A stretch of DNA of 64,000 bases from CAWAVN01 sp963844315 (GTDB lineage Bacteria; Planctomycetota; Planctomycetia; Planctomycetales; Planctomycetaceae): contig CAWJOC010000020.1 in assembly GCA_963844315.1 (NCBI GenBank), forward strand, positions 310,001-374,000. Reading direction: 5' to 3'. Made by a program: the position numbers and the translations under genes. How positions within the stretch are numbered: the stretch's first letter is position 1; every line of letters starts with the position of its first letter. Positions 50,649 through 61,599 of this stretch are shown piece by piece. The notes beneath the pieces are model-generated. The model saw only the letters and a list, made by a program, of their open reading frames with translations, did not search any database and was not told the DNA's origin.

Positions 50649-52204
50649 TTAGTCGCTTTGTTCCGTCGCCTGTTCGATTGGAGATCGCTGGTAGAGGGCC
50701 CAGCCGCAACCGGATGGACCAAAAAACGGATAGGCCGCTTTCAATCGAAATCGCACTTCATGAATGCTCCATTCCGCGGGCAGGTTGCGCGCGGGTCGAG
50801 GATTTCGAAAATCCACCAATCGATTCGCCTGGCTTCCCGTGGGTCCAATCGCGGATGATACTGGATTCGCCGCTCCCTCGGCAAACAGCGGCTGTAGAAC
50901 TCCAACAGGATTCTGGTCCGAAAATCGCTGCTGGCCCCGATGTGAATCGTGCCGGGACTACTCGTTTCCGCGAGAACAGAAACCGCTTTCGCGTATTGTC
51001 CGCGGCCGACCCATGTGAACCGGGCGGCCTGAACCAAGTTGCCCGCGAGGATCATGCCCAGCAGCAATCCACCGACCAGCCGTTCGCGCCGTCCTCCCCG
51101 CGAAAGTTCACCGAACAGAAAACCGAACAACATCAAAGCCAGCAGAAGACTCGTCAAAAAGTATCGCGGGAATAGAGGAAGGGGAGTTGAACTCGAGTAG
51201 TCGGTCACAAACGCCAAGACCAAAGGGAAGAAGACCATTCCAAAACAGAACAGCCATTGCCATCCCGGATCCTTCCGCTTGAGCCTATGGATTCCCTCAA
51301 ACAAGAGCACGAGAAACAACACGACGGCCAGTGTTCGGAGAAGCCCAAGTTCGGGCACTCCCAACATCATGGCGATCATTTCCCCGAGAGCGGACCCCAA
51401 GGAATTGGGTTCGGCCCCGGCGATCTGGATGTGCCGAATGAACATGAAATACAAGCCGGCGAGAAATAGGCAGGGAACTCCATGGCAGTTCAAAAGTTCG
51501 CGGGTCACCTGAGAAAAATCGCAACCGCGTTTTCGCAGCTCATAGATGGAGTAGACGAAAATCGCGGCATAGCCTTGCGAAAAGGTCAAATGCGAAAGAA
51601 ATCCCAGGATCGCAAACGCCCAGAAAAAAACGCTGGCGGTCTGGCTGCCGGTTTCCAAATGCCGGCCAATGCATTCCAGCGCCAACAGCAGAAACAAAAG
51701 CATCAGCCCGTATCCCCTCGCTTCCGTGGAATAGACAATCAGCGGGTATGAGCAGGCCACGAGGATCATAGTGAACACGGCATGGCGCGTTCCAAACCGT
51801 TTCATTACGAGACCCGAAAGCGGAATCGAGAGGACTCCCGCAACATAGGCCGGCAGCCGATAAAGCGGCCAGGCAATGGAATCCCCCAACAAAAAAATCC
51901 AAAAGCTGTTGAGCGGATGATTGTTGTCGGTGTGCAATCGCGTCAGGATGGTGAGAGGTGTCTCGACGTGATCCCGCACATTGAGAACCGACCAGACTTC
52001 ATCCAGCCACAAATCGTGAAACAACGGCCCGAGGCGAAATGCCGCACCGAGCAACACGATCGTCAACACAACCAAAGTTGGCCGAGCCCCCGAGTGCGAG
52101 GATTCTCCGCCTCTTGCCCGATCCTCTCGCTCATCCTTTGAGGAAACGCGAGGCAGCGGTTTTCTCGCGGACTCGAACCTCTGGGAATCCGTGTTGTCCT
52201 TCAT
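50649..52204 (-). CDS. GT39/PMT-like membrane glycosyltransferase, one late frameshift
   Basis: About 519 residues. ATG 52204, overlapping the upstream gene's TGA (ATGA), so translation is coupled. A charged N-terminal tail of about 40 residues leads to TLVVLTIVLLGAAFRLGPLF and the first loop DLWLDEVWSVLNVRDHVET, the classic Asp-Glu of PMT/ArnT enzymes. TDNNHPLNSFWIFLLGDSI is the second loop block. About ten spans follow, then a short periplasmic end. Near 50745 a one-base change bypasses a stop and adds KAAYPFFGPSGCGWALYQRS, ending at TAA 50651-50649, 25 bases before the GT2-fusion start. Confidence 0.82.
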
Positions 52205-54376
52205 TTTGAGGTCGCCTCGACGTCACCTTTGGACTGTTTGAGACGATACACGCAGGCCCAGGGAACGGTCGGCTCGGAGGGAACCGGCCCGATGAAAACA
52301 AAATGCTCCGGATGGGCATCGGCCCACCGCTTCTCGATAGGAAACACCGGCAGCCCTTCGGCATCTCCCATCAGTCGGCCGTGGGTGTTCACTCGGGCGA
52401 TGAACAGCAAATCGATACCCCGATTCATGAGATTGTCCAGCCAGGCGTGATAATTCCCCTCGTCCCGGTACCAGTGCGGCCAGGGATCCGTCGAACGGTC
52501 GGGCCGGTCCGCACGCCTGCGGGCTTTGTGATAATCATGGGGCCGCCAATCGGGTTTGTCATTGATGGGCACATAACAGACTTCGTTGCGAAGCCCGGCT
52601 CCAAACAAATAATAGGGCAGATTCGTTCCACAGTAGGCAATTCGGAGGCCCTCGGGGGGGCTTGTCTCCTCAACCAGCCGCCAGCCGGCACTCATTTGCT
52701 CTCCAAATCCCGATTGCGGATAGAAAGCAACTCTTTCCATCCCCGTCCCATTCGGGCGAAACGATAGGGCGTAAAAAAAGCAGATCCCCAGCATCATTCC
52801 CGAGAGGGCGAGGAGTTGAGCTTTCCTGGTGCGAGGCGCGATCAGTCCCAATATCACCAAAACGACGACCACGATGAATACGCCAAGCCGGGAACCAGGC
52901 TCGAGAATGCTCGACAGAAAAGGGAAGACTTCCGTGGGCGCGAAAAAAGCGATAGAGGCAGCCGAACCGGCGACATGGACCAACAAGAGCAGCACGGCCC
53001 AAGAAGCAAATTGCGGGCGAGCCGTGAACCAACGCGACAAAGGCACGAGACCTAATCCCATAGCAGACAGCAGGAAGCGCTCTTGAGTGTTGTAAGGAAT
53101 GATAAACCAATAGATCAAAAGGTGCGCGACGGCGAGCGACGCAAACACGCGGCCGGTTCCTCGGGAAGACTCCGCGGGACGCCCGCCTCCTCGTTGGCAC
53201 AATCCATAACCCACCGAAACGGCCCAAATTCCCGCGAGTACCAGGTCCCATGACAATCCACAGGCGGGCCAACCAGTGAGGCCATGCCGACACAGGCAAG
53301 TGGTAGGCGGTTGCCGTCATTTCGGTTCGTGTGTACCAGCCGGCAAACAGCCTCTGGCCGAAGACCGAAACGTCCAGAGGGTAAAATGGATTGCCCGTCC
53401 ACCAGAGATTTCGGAGATACCAATATCCGCACGGAAGCAGCATTCCTGTCGCGACGATTACAAGATCAGAAAAATGTTTCGAGCGAATCACGACCAGCCA
53501 AACCAGAGGCAACGCGATCAAGGGAACAAAAACCAGGCCCACGGATTTCGTTCCCAGGACACAGCCCATGGCCAGCGAACAAAGCATAAGCTCGCGCCGG
53601 CTTCGAATCCCGCGCTCGAGTTGTTCCCGGTAGCTGAGAAGATAATAGAGGCCGAGGAAATAGAAAGCCGTCCAGATCAGATCGACATTCGCGCGAATGG
53701 ACTGGTGGAGCGTCAGGGGCAGGAGAGTCCAAATTGCGGCCGGGAAAACGGCAGCTTCTCTTGATGCTCCAGTTCGTCGCCCCAACGCATAAATCGCGAG
53801 TGCTCCGGCGGCCAAGAACGGCCATTGGGCCACCTTGACCAGAGTCGGTCCGATCCCGGTGACAAGCAGCCACGTCATCCAGAGTTCCCCATTTGCGGGA
53901 AAATAGGAAGCACTCTCTTCGCCGAACGGCGTTGGCACGAACGTCAAATGCTGGGCTTTGGCCCACTGGATGGCAAAGGGAAGATGATAGATCGGAGCAT
54001 CGCTGTCGACGGGAACCGGGCGAATGACTCCATCGACCAAATGGTCCAAGGCGACCCAGACCGCAACAAAAACCGCAACGAAAGCGAGATGATGCTGCGG
54101 CGACGGCGAATCAAGCCCGGCGGGCCGATGGTCTTTCTCCCTGGGTACAGAACTCGAAGTTCGCCGATTTGCCACGATCCCCGATAGTAGGAGAAATAGG
54201 GAAAGCCATGCGAGAATCGGGTCGCGAATTCCCCCAAAGGGCGAGAGAAACTCGAGCGTGAGAACAATTCCCGTAAAACCGACGACCAGGGCTGCGAGAA
54301 TCCGATGGATTGGGCTAGTGGTGAACCGCATCACCCACAGGAACACTCCCGTCCAATAAGCGAAGTTCAGAAACAT
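52201..54376 (-). CDS. GT39/PMT-like membrane glycosyltransferase, one frameshift
   Basis: About 725 residues. ATG 54376 (MFLNFAYWTGVFLWVMRF) opens an N-terminal span pair; the GT-C acidic loop comes later, in RPVPVDSDAPIYHLPFAIQW and FGEESASYFPANGELWMTWL. About twelve spans. The frame changes near 53250 (LVLAGIWAVSVGYGLCQRG) and continues through LAVAHLLIYWFIIPYNTQER to a periplasmic C-terminal domain (GLRIAYCGTNLPYYLFGAG, NYHAWLDNLMNRGIDLLFI). It overlaps the next gene by ATGA. Member of the run of minus-strand membrane transferases. Confidence 0.8.
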
Positions 54377-54433
54377 CGGCCAGTTCGCGGAGAGGGCTGC
54401 AACGGACGTCCGAAAGATGCGCGCGGATTGCGG

Positions 54434-55934
54434 TTAGGGCGGCCGCTGGGATCGAGGCTTTCGCAGCCAAATCGGACAGAGGAAATCCTCTTCGACGAGA
54501 ATATACTCGGCGCGGTGTTTCCTCAAGAACTGATTCAGCACCGCGGCCTGTTTGGGCTCGTAGGAAGTCGTGCTCGGAACGAATGACACGATGATCTCCG
54601 GGGGATTTGCTTCCAACTGATTCCAGTACGCATCGGCTTCAAATCGTCGGGCATAATCCGGCGAGCCCAGGTGTTGGACAATCCGCTCGGTCGAAAAGCC
54701 CGAGGGATCGAAGGTCTTGCTCCAGGCATAAAACGTGTCCCGCCGGAGAACCGGGTGAAACGGCGGCCAAGCGGCAATCTTCGCGTCGGAGTCAGACAGG
54801 ATCAGGACCTTCCGATAGAATGTCAACAATGACTGAGCACCATTTTGCCCTGCGAACAGCAGAAACGAATGGAAACACGACGCCAAAGCGAACACTACCG
54901 ATCCGAAAGACATTGCCGAAGATTTTGCCGCGGAAGCACGAAAAACTACGATGAGAAACGGCTGAAACCCGGCGCATGTCAAAAACCAGGGAGCATAATA
55001 CTGTTTGTACGGCCGCTGGACCAAAAACGGTTGAAAGATCAAGAACGCGAGAATCGCAAGTTCAAACGCATTCGGCCGAAGCCCCATGCGCTTGAGATGG
55101 ACGCCCCACGCCGCGAGACCGCTGCCGGTCAACGCCAGCAGCCAGGGATGGGCCAGAAGGCTTTTCAAGAGTCCATAGCGGAATCCCGTATTCGTGTCAA
55201 ACACCACCTGATAGCGAATGCCGAAATCGTAGACGACGGCCGGATCCATCCCCCCCGCTTTGAGGAACATCCAACAACCGAAAAGCGCAGACCGGCTCCA
55301 CTGGCCAATCCCGCAAACGATATGGACAAAGAGATTCCCTCGGGCGGCCGTACCAGGACGAACAGAATAAAGAAGCCCGCAAGAAGAATACATTTTGGAG
55401 CGGCGATCACCGCGATCCCCGAGAGAAACGCGAAGATTGCAAAGCGAAAAAAAGCTGCACGGGGCCATTCCTGGCGAAAGACCAGAATTGCGGCAAACAG
55501 CAGAGCATAACACCAGGAGTCGGGGCGAAACTCGACGGCATAGTGGAGGACCGAGGGCGCAGAAAGGACCATAACCAATCCAATAGCCATTTGGCTGCCC
55601 GTAATACCGGCCCGCTCCAGTCGAAAATTCTCCGCCATGACGAAGAGCCAGGCAGCCACGCCGAGCACGAGCACAAACGGAACAGGATCAGCGATTCCGG
55701 CCGTTCGGAAAACAAACTCCAAAGCGGCGCAAACGGATACCAAGCGAACGGGGGGTGACACACGAAGAAATCGTGGAACGGAACCTCTCCTGTCCAGATG
55801 AGCCAGATGGTATGAGCGTGATAAATCTCATCGTAGTCGAACGGGCCGCGAGCGATCCCGACGCCCCATGCAGCGAGCGCCGCTGCGACCGCCACGCATG
55901 CGAGGGAAACTCGAAATTTCCTTCCGTTCAGCAT
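54434..55934 (-). CDS. GT39/PMT-like membrane glycosyltransferase, two frameshifts
   Basis: About 500 residues. ATG 55934 (MLNGRKFRVSLACVAVAAAL). First loop ARGPFDYDEIYHAHTIWLIW carries the Asp-Glu pair; VPFHDFFVCHPPFAWYPFAP is the second block. The frame changes near 55680 (then GITGSQMAIGLVMVLSAPSV, HYAVEFRPDSWCYALLFA) and near 55320 (then MDPAVVYDFGIRYQVVFDT). The C-terminal part ends with HRAEYILVEEDFLCPIWLRK. It faces away from the YfhO-like gene at 55968, with only 33 bases between the two starts, so both promoters must overlap the other gene or be shared. Confidence 0.8.
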
Positions 55935-55967
55935 TGGAAACTTGCCCGTAGCCCGGATACCGGATAA

Positions 55968-58283
55968 ATGAGAATGCCTATGATCGACTTGACAGCGACT
56001 TCCGTCAACACCCGATCCGAGCGAACCTGGCTCGGACCGTTGGTGGCGGCTCTCCTCGTCGGCCTCGTTGCCAGTCCGCTGTTGATCGGCTTTGAACCCG
56101 TCGGAGGCGATCCCGATCGGGCCTATCGACCCATCAAAATGGAGCTGGCGCAAGCCCTCGCGGAAGGGACGCTGCCTTATTGGAGCGACCAGTTCGGGAC
56201 CGGCATGCCCCTCATCGCCGAGAGCCATGTTGCCGCGTTTTACCCTCCCAATTGGGTTCTTTACGGTCTCTTCGACGTCGCGACCGCTTACCGCCTGGCG
56301 ATGTGGCTGCACCTGGTCGCCTGCGCCGCGGTGACGGCGGTTTACGCGCTTCGATGCGGATCAGATCGATGGGGCTCCGCGTTGGTTGGCGTCGCCTTCA
56401 CGTTCTGCGGTTTTCAAGCCATTCACGCATCCCACGAGTTCTCGTATTGTGCCGTTGTCTATTTGCCGCTTTGTCTCTGGCTCTGTGAGCGCTACGTCGA
56501 GACCGGGGCATTCCGCTGGGTCGCGGCTCTGGCGCTGTCCTCCGGGGTCCAGTGGACGATCGGGCATTTCCAAATCCAGACATGGACAGCGGGTCTGGTC
56601 CTCACCCTAGGAACGTATCGGGTCTTGAGCGATGGCCGGCCATGCGTTCGTCTCGGGGGATTGATTGCCGCCGTGGGTTGGGCGATGGCCGTCGCCGCCG
56701 TTCAGTTATGGCCGAGCATGGAATTGGCCCAATATGTGGGGCAATTCCATCGCTCGATCGAGGCACGATCCTTCTATTCCTACCCGCCGGCTCATTTTGC
56801 CGAATTGGCGCTGCCCCGGCTGTTTCGCAACATTCCCGGTGGCCCAGACGGACCCTATTGGATCGGGCAACAAACCACGGGGTATGAGGCCGCCTTGTTC
56901 ATTGGCACAATACCATTCATTTTCGCCTGTCTGGGAGCATTACAATCGACGCGGGCACTCAGGCCTTGGTTCGCTCTGATTCTCGGGAGTTTGCTGTTGG
57001 CGACGATGTCCCATTGGTGGCCCGACGGATATGCCGTCGTTTTGAGACTCCCAGGGATCGGCTTCTTTCGTGCTCCCGGCCGATACACGATTGTGGCGAG
57101 CCTCGGTTTGGCGCTGTTGGCCGGCCGTGGACTTGAACGTAGCAGTCCGAGCCAAACCTTTCAGCAGGGTTTGATTCTTGCCGCGGGTTTCGGCGTGCTG
57201 TCCCTGGTCTGGGCGATCTGGTGGACGAGCCGCCCCCAATTTGAGGCGACATTCAGCGGCCAGTCCGCAGTTATTCGATTTGGGGTACCTGTCGTAACCT
57301 GGAGCATTGCCCTTGTGGCAATTCTCCAATGGAAGCGCGGAAACTGGCCTGTCGGGGTCATTCTGGTGCTCACGGCTGTCGAAGCGGCCGGCCTTTATTA
57401 CGTCACCGCCCCCAAATGGGGCTGGCACATTCCGATCCAAAAAAGCCCCGTCCTAAGCCGTCTTGAACAGGAGGAAACTCTCGGACGCGTCGGCGGAGAT
57501 TTGGAGAATTATCCCATCTACGCTGGGGCGAGCACGGCCTCCCCCTATCTCGGTTTCGCGATGCCGGCACCGAATGACATCCTTTTGCAGGCAGGGCGCC
57601 GGCACGCGTTCCATGAACCCGGCGCGGTTCGCTGGCTCAGGCGATTGGGAGTCACTCACCTGGTTTGGTCGGGCGAGGAAAGGGCACCGGAGAATCTTGT
57701 CATCACCCGCATGACAGACGAAATCCTCGACCAGGTGGTCGGGCATCCGCCGAGCGGAAAGACGCCAGAATGGACGATCGTGAAACTCTCCGCGCCGTTT
57801 CCGCCGGCCCGCGCCGTCACGCGAACGCATGTGAGTTCCGATGGTTTAATGCTGATACGACGACTGAGTCTGCTGGACGAGCCGGATACGGCTCATTACC
57901 TGCCCGGGGACTTGCCCCGCGCATTCTCCGATCTGAGGGCCCGTCACGCGGTGGTCATCCGATGGGACGGCCATTCGGGTGTCGTCGATCACGACGGCTC
58001 CTGCGATCTCATCATCAATCGCACCTTCTACCCGGGTTGGTCGGCTTCGGTCAACGGCAAATTGCAAAATGTCCATCGGGTCGATGGGGGACTCCAAGCC
58101 GTGCGCCTTGAGGGAATTGGTCCGACGCGAATCGAAATGGTTTACCAAACCTCTGGAAGACGAATCTCCACCGCAACCAGCCTTTTCGCAACCCTCTCGG
58201 CGATCGCGGTGCTCGTTGCGGCGCGATGGAGGAAACGCGAGATCCCTCCGGGACCTGCCCCAGCGGATCCGGTCGCTCGATGA
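55968..58283 (+). CDS. YfhO-like membrane protein
   Basis: Intact 771-residue protein; ATG 55968, with another at 55980. After a span (LVAALLVGLVASPLLIGFEP), the loop GGDPDRAYRPIKMELAQALA then GTLPYWSDQFGTGMPLIAE is the YfhO hallmark, a GT-C-related plan. About twelve spans follow, then a periplasmic domain of about 230 residues (LRRLGVTHLVWSGEERAPEN, LIINRTFYPGWSASVNGKLQ, RIEMVYQTSGRRIS) and one last span. The FYPGWSASVNG block is typical. In Firmicutes YfhO glycosylates lipoteichoic acid; in planctomycetes the acceptor is unknown. Confidence 0.87.
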   Translation: MRMPMIDLTATSVNTRSERTWLGPLVAALLVGLVASPLLIGFEPVGGDPDRAYRPIKMELAQALAEGTLPYWSDQFGTGMPLIAESHVAAFYPPNWVLYGLFDVATAYRLAMWLHLVACAAVTAVYALRCGSDRWGSALVGVAFTFCGFQAIHASHEFSYCAVVYLPLCLWLCERYVETGAFRWVAALALSSGVQWTIGHFQIQTWTAGLVLTLGTYRVLSDGRPCVRLGGLIAAVGWAMAVAAVQLWPSMELAQYVGQFHRSIEARSFYSYPPAHFAELALPRLFRNIPGGPDGPYWIGQQTTGYEAALFIGTIPFIFACLGALQSTRALRPWFALILGSLLLATMSHWWPDGYAVVLRLPGIGFFRAPGRYTIVASLGLALLAGRGLERSSPSQTFQQGLILAAGFGVLSLVWAIWWTSRPQFEATFSGQSAVIRFGVPVVTWSIALVAILQWKRGNWPVGVILVLTAVEAAGLYYVTAPKWGWHIPIQKSPVLSRLEQEETLGRVGGDLENYPIYAGASTASPYLGFAMPAPNDILLQAGRRHAFHEPGAVRWLRRLGVTHLVWSGEERAPENLVITRMTDEILDQVVGHPPSGKTPEWTIVKLSAPFPPARAVTRTHVSSDGLMLIRRLSLLDEPDTAHYLPGDLPRAFSDLRARHAVVIRWDGHSGVVDHDGSCDLIINRTFYPGWSASVNGKLQNVHRVDGGLQAVRLEGIGPTRIEMVYQTSGRRISTATSLFATLSAIAVLVAARWRKREIPPGPAPADPVAR

Positions 58284-58318
58284 AAAACCTGTGAAGCGTC
58301 GTCACTGGAAGTCGATTA

Positions 58319-59803
58319 ATGAAACACTCTTGCCGACTTGGCCTTGGCATCCTCATAATCTTGGCCGCCCTGCGGGCGGTGTTCTTTTTGCTCTATTGCG
58401 TGGACAGGGTCGGCTTTCCAATCGAAGTTCATCCACTGGAGTCCGCGCAGGTTCATCTCTCTTGGCGAGTCCAGACCGGACAGAGCCTCTATCCCTCGTG
58501 GGAGAGCTATCCGCACATCAGCAATTTTTTCGCTCCGATTTACTATTGGTGGACCGGCGGGCTCGGGAGGCTCATCGATGCGGATCTTGAGGGACTGTTT
58601 TTTCTTGGCCGAGTGACGACAGTTTCGGTCAACTTCCTCACGCTGTTAACGATCGGCGTTTTTCTCCGCCGTCGGTATTGCACGTCGGCCGCCGTTTTGG
58701 GAATCGTCATGGGCCTCGGCACATCTCCCTTGTACGGATTCGCGGTGATGGTTCGGCCGGATGTTATGGCCGATTTTCTGGGACTCGCTGGGTTCTTGCT
58801 GGTCGCAGGGTCACACCCGAGGGCAATCGTTCTTGGCGGCATGTTGCTCGTCTTTTCCGGCCTGACGAAGCAGACCGCGTTTTCCTATCTGTTCGCAAGC
58901 GTTATCGCGTGTTGGCTCGTCCCGACCCTGCGGCGATTTCGGTGGATGTTAGTCGGTGAGTGCCTGGCCCTTCTCTCGGTTTTTGTTCTCGCATTACAGC
59001 ACTTTGAACCCAATTCTCTCGAAAGCTTATTGGGGGAAGGCAAAACGGCGTTTTCGCTTCGCCAGTCTTTCCGGGTCTTTGAGCACCTGATGCGGACCTC
59101 GCCCGACCTGGTGTTTTTTGGGATGGCAGGCATTGCCGCCTGGATCACCTCCAAGGAAACGGATCTGGCCGTTTTGGCAATCGTCACCCTGGTGATCAGT
59201 TTTGTATCGTCGGCGAAAACCGGTTCCGATCTCAACTACTCCCTGGGACTTCGCGCCGTCGAAGTCTTGGCGTTCGGCAAACTGTGGCACTCCGCCCTCG
59301 CCGACCACAGGCTTCCGGCCTATGTCCTGACCCTCGGAGCTCTCATCTTGCTACCGAGCCTCGGCCATGCTCGAGATCAGTTTAGTCAAACGCGACGCGC
59401 GATCTCTTACTGGAAAACCGAAGAAGGCCAGGAGAATCTCCGAGCCTACCGCCGGGTGCTCGCGATCGCCGAAGATCCGGATCTCGAAATTCTGACTGAT
59501 AGCGGCATCGTGGCGCTTCAGCAGCGCGGTCGGGCCCCCTTCGTGGATCCCTGGCTGTTCCGGATGCTGGTCCACACAGGACGGATTGACCCCATCGTCA
59601 TGGCCGAGCGAGTTCGCTCAAAAGATTATGATCTCCTGATCTTAACCTCGGAACTCTATACGTCACCTGTTCCCTATGAACGCTATGAGTTCGGCCTGCC
59701 GGTCGTCCTCGCCCGTGCGGCAAAAGGTCGATACCAACTCATCGGCCATCAAGCCGGGTTCTTTGTTTATCGGCCCTGGCCACGGGGGAAGCCCCGCCAA
59801 TGA
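58319..59803 (+). CDS. GT39/PMT-like membrane protein
   Basis: Intact 494-residue protein from ATG 58319, 36 bases after the YfhO-like gene, so the two are probably one transcript. About ten spans (LGILIILAALRAVFFLLYCV first). First loop ESAQVHLSWRVQTGQSLYPS then YPHISNFFAPIYYWWTGGL, and GFLLVAGSHPRAIVLGGMLL later. Its periplasmic end has LEILTDSGIVALQQRGRAPF and VDPWLFRMLVHTGRIDPIV, a block I associate with membrane transferases of this group that lack a clear Asp-Glu pair. Substrate unknown. Confidence 0.75.
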   Translation: MKHSCRLGLGILIILAALRAVFFLLYCVDRVGFPIEVHPLESAQVHLSWRVQTGQSLYPSWESYPHISNFFAPIYYWWTGGLGRLIDADLEGLFFLGRVTTVSVNFLTLLTIGVFLRRRYCTSAAVLGIVMGLGTSPLYGFAVMVRPDVMADFLGLAGFLLVAGSHPRAIVLGGMLLVFSGLTKQTAFSYLFASVIACWLVPTLRRFRWMLVGECLALLSVFVLALQHFEPNSLESLLGEGKTAFSLRQSFRVFEHLMRTSPDLVFFGMAGIAAWITSKETDLAVLAIVTLVISFVSSAKTGSDLNYSLGLRAVEVLAFGKLWHSALADHRLPAYVLTLGALILLPSLGHARDQFSQTRRAISYWKTEEGQENLRAYRRVLAIAEDPDLEILTDSGIVALQQRGRAPFVDPWLFRMLVHTGRIDPIVMAERVRSKDYDLLILTSELYTSPVPYERYEFGLPVVLARAAKGRYQLIGHQAGFFVYRPWPRGKPRQ

Positions 59804-59908
59804 CCCGCATCTTGGAACCGGCAAACCGGAACTGACGCCCCAAGATAAGATGATTGCAATCGATGACGACGACTTAAACGAACAGCCGCCCTCGAAGCGC
59901 AATCGCGC

Positions 59909-61591
59909 TTAAAGGGATTCGTCAGGACCCGGCTCATGGCGGCGAAATACGTAAAACTTGGCATCATAAGTCAGATAGCCAATACCCGGCAGATGGGCCT
60001 TATCAAGAAACGGCCGAAGCACACTCGGCGTAGCGTGCGAATAGATGATCGGGTTGACGTCAAACACTTCCAGCAGTTCATAGTTCCGGGAAAAAGCGGG
60101 GATTCGTTTCACCATCTCCTCGGCCTCCCAGGGACGAAGTACGGCCCATTCCGGTCGAAGCGCACCAAAAGTCGTGTAGAAATCGGTGTTGTGTTCCCTT
60201 GCCAGCCAGACGACCTCTGGCGAGACCAGTCCGGGCCAATCAGCCATCGCCGCACCACTGAAGTAGCCGATGTAGCCAACGCACTCCACGTAAACGCGGT
60301 CTCCCGGCAGCACGTGATCGGCGAGCCAGCGGCCCACACGGGCCCGGTTTCCTCTGTCGACGACCCGCGCGTGCACTCGCATCTCGAAGACCGTCATTGC
60401 GTAGATGAGTCCCAGCCCGACCGCCACAACCGATAAGGCGATTGGCGCGAGCCAGCGAAGCCGCGAAAGGGGCTTAACCAGCCTCGGGAGTCCGATGGCG
60501 ATCGTTGCCAGCCCGAACAGCGTTGCGGGCGGCAGGTACCAGGGAAACGAGAAACTCAATTGGGACAAGTAGAATACCGTCACAGCGAACAAAAGTGAAA
60601 ACGACCGCCCGCAGCGATCCGCCACGGGAACGAGCCAGTAGAGCGCTGCGAACAATCCCAGTCCAAACGACCAAACACGAAACATCGGGTGCCAGCCTTG
60701 GCCATTGCCCAAGTTATAATAGATGGGAAGAAAGGCCTGACGCGCCGTCAAAAAGTAGTGGCCAATGCCACCGGCCCCCGGTTCGAGACTTGCTGGCAGG
60801 TTCATCTTGGCGACTATGGTGTGGGGCAGCGGAGACCCGTAATAGGTCCAGGCCCATAAAAACCACGGCAGATAAATTGCCGCGCCAAGCCCAGCCGCAC
60901 GAGTCACGTCACGCCACTTGTCCCGAAGCTCCATGGGCCCAAAGGCAAACTCAGCAAGCACCCCCGCCAGGATCAGCACACAGCCGTCCGGCCGGGCCCA
61001 CATCAGCCCGCCCCAACTGATCCCAAGCGCCACCCACCGCCAGGAGATGGGCTCGCGGCTCACAAGCGACATGGTTGAGGCGATAAAGAACAAGACGAAT
61101 GCGGTCTCCATGCCATTGACCGAGAAAGCGATGGACTTGACGTCCAGCACCAGAAACACCGCCATCGCCCACCAGGACAGCGATCGCCCGCATTCGCGCC
61201 CAATTCGTCCCAGCACGAGGAGCCCGGCGATGACATAGGCGATGATGCAGGGGACACGAAACGCCCAGACCGCCCTCTCGTAGGATTGCTCTCCCGTCAG
61301 CTCATAGCAGAGGGCCGGGAGCAGGACTCCCAAGGGCGAGGTAAATCCGTGGATCCGCTCTCCCGGCTGGTAGACGAGCCCGCGGCCCTCCACGAGATTG
61401 ACGCTGTGGCGGAAGGTGATGAAGAAGTCTTCCCAAATCTGACCAGTCGAAATGGCATAAAAGAGAGTGCTGGTCACCGCGGCCAAACCAAATAGGGCAC
61501 GAGGCCAGTGCGAGCTTCTCGGATTGCGGCTTTGAAGGGACGGGCCGACCCGGATGAACTCTTGAACCGCGTCGAGAGAGGGGCTGGGCAT
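59909..61591 (-). CDS. GT39/PMT-like membrane glycosyltransferase
   Basis: Intact, 560 residues from ATG 61591 (MPSPSLDAVQEFIRVGPSLQ), 9 bases after the GT2 stop; the frame stays open to 61765, but that part lies over the GT2 gene. First span ALFGLAAVTSTLFYAISTG and loop IWEDFFITFRHSVNLVEGRG then LVYQPGERIHGFTSPLGVLL, the layout of the bacterial group related to mycobacterial arabinosyl/mannosyl GT-C proteins. About ten spans, then a periplasmic domain with VYVECVGYIGYFSGAAMADW and EYAVLRPWEAEEM-like residues. Pairs with the GT2 upstream: one makes the lipid sugar, the other uses it (inference). Confidence 0.82.
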   Translation of the reverse strand: MPSPSLDAVQEFIRVGPSLQSRNPRSSHWPRALFGLAAVTSTLFYAISTGQIWEDFFITFRHSVNLVEGRGLVYQPGERIHGFTSPLGVLLPALCYELTGEQSYERAVWAFRVPCIIAYVIAGLLVLGRIGRECGRSLSWWAMAVFLVLDVKSIAFSVNGMETAFVLFFIASTMSLVSREPISWRWVALGISWGGLMWARPDGCVLILAGVLAEFAFGPMELRDKWRDVTRAAGLGAAIYLPWFLWAWTYYGSPLPHTIVAKMNLPASLEPGAGGIGHYFLTARQAFLPIYYNLGNGQGWHPMFRVWSFGLGLFAALYWLVPVADRCGRSFSLLFAVTVFYLSQLSFSFPWYLPPATLFGLATIAIGLPRLVKPLSRLRWLAPIALSVVAVGLGLIYAMTVFEMRVHARVVDRGNRARVGRWLADHVLPGDRVYVECVGYIGYFSGAAMADWPGLVSPEVVWLAREHNTDFYTTFGALRPEWAVLRPWEAEEMVKRIPAFSRNYELLEVFDVNPIIYSHATPSVLRPFLDKAHLPGIGYLTYDAKFYVFRRHEPGPDESL

Positions 61592-61599
61592 GATCGATC

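Noticed and set aside
50003..51175. Long plus-strand open frame (390 codons) antisense to the GT2 fusion and GT39 genes
   Set aside because: No domain or signal; rich in Arg, Gln and Pro as expected for the complement of GC-rich coding DNA; the minus-strand genes are well supported.
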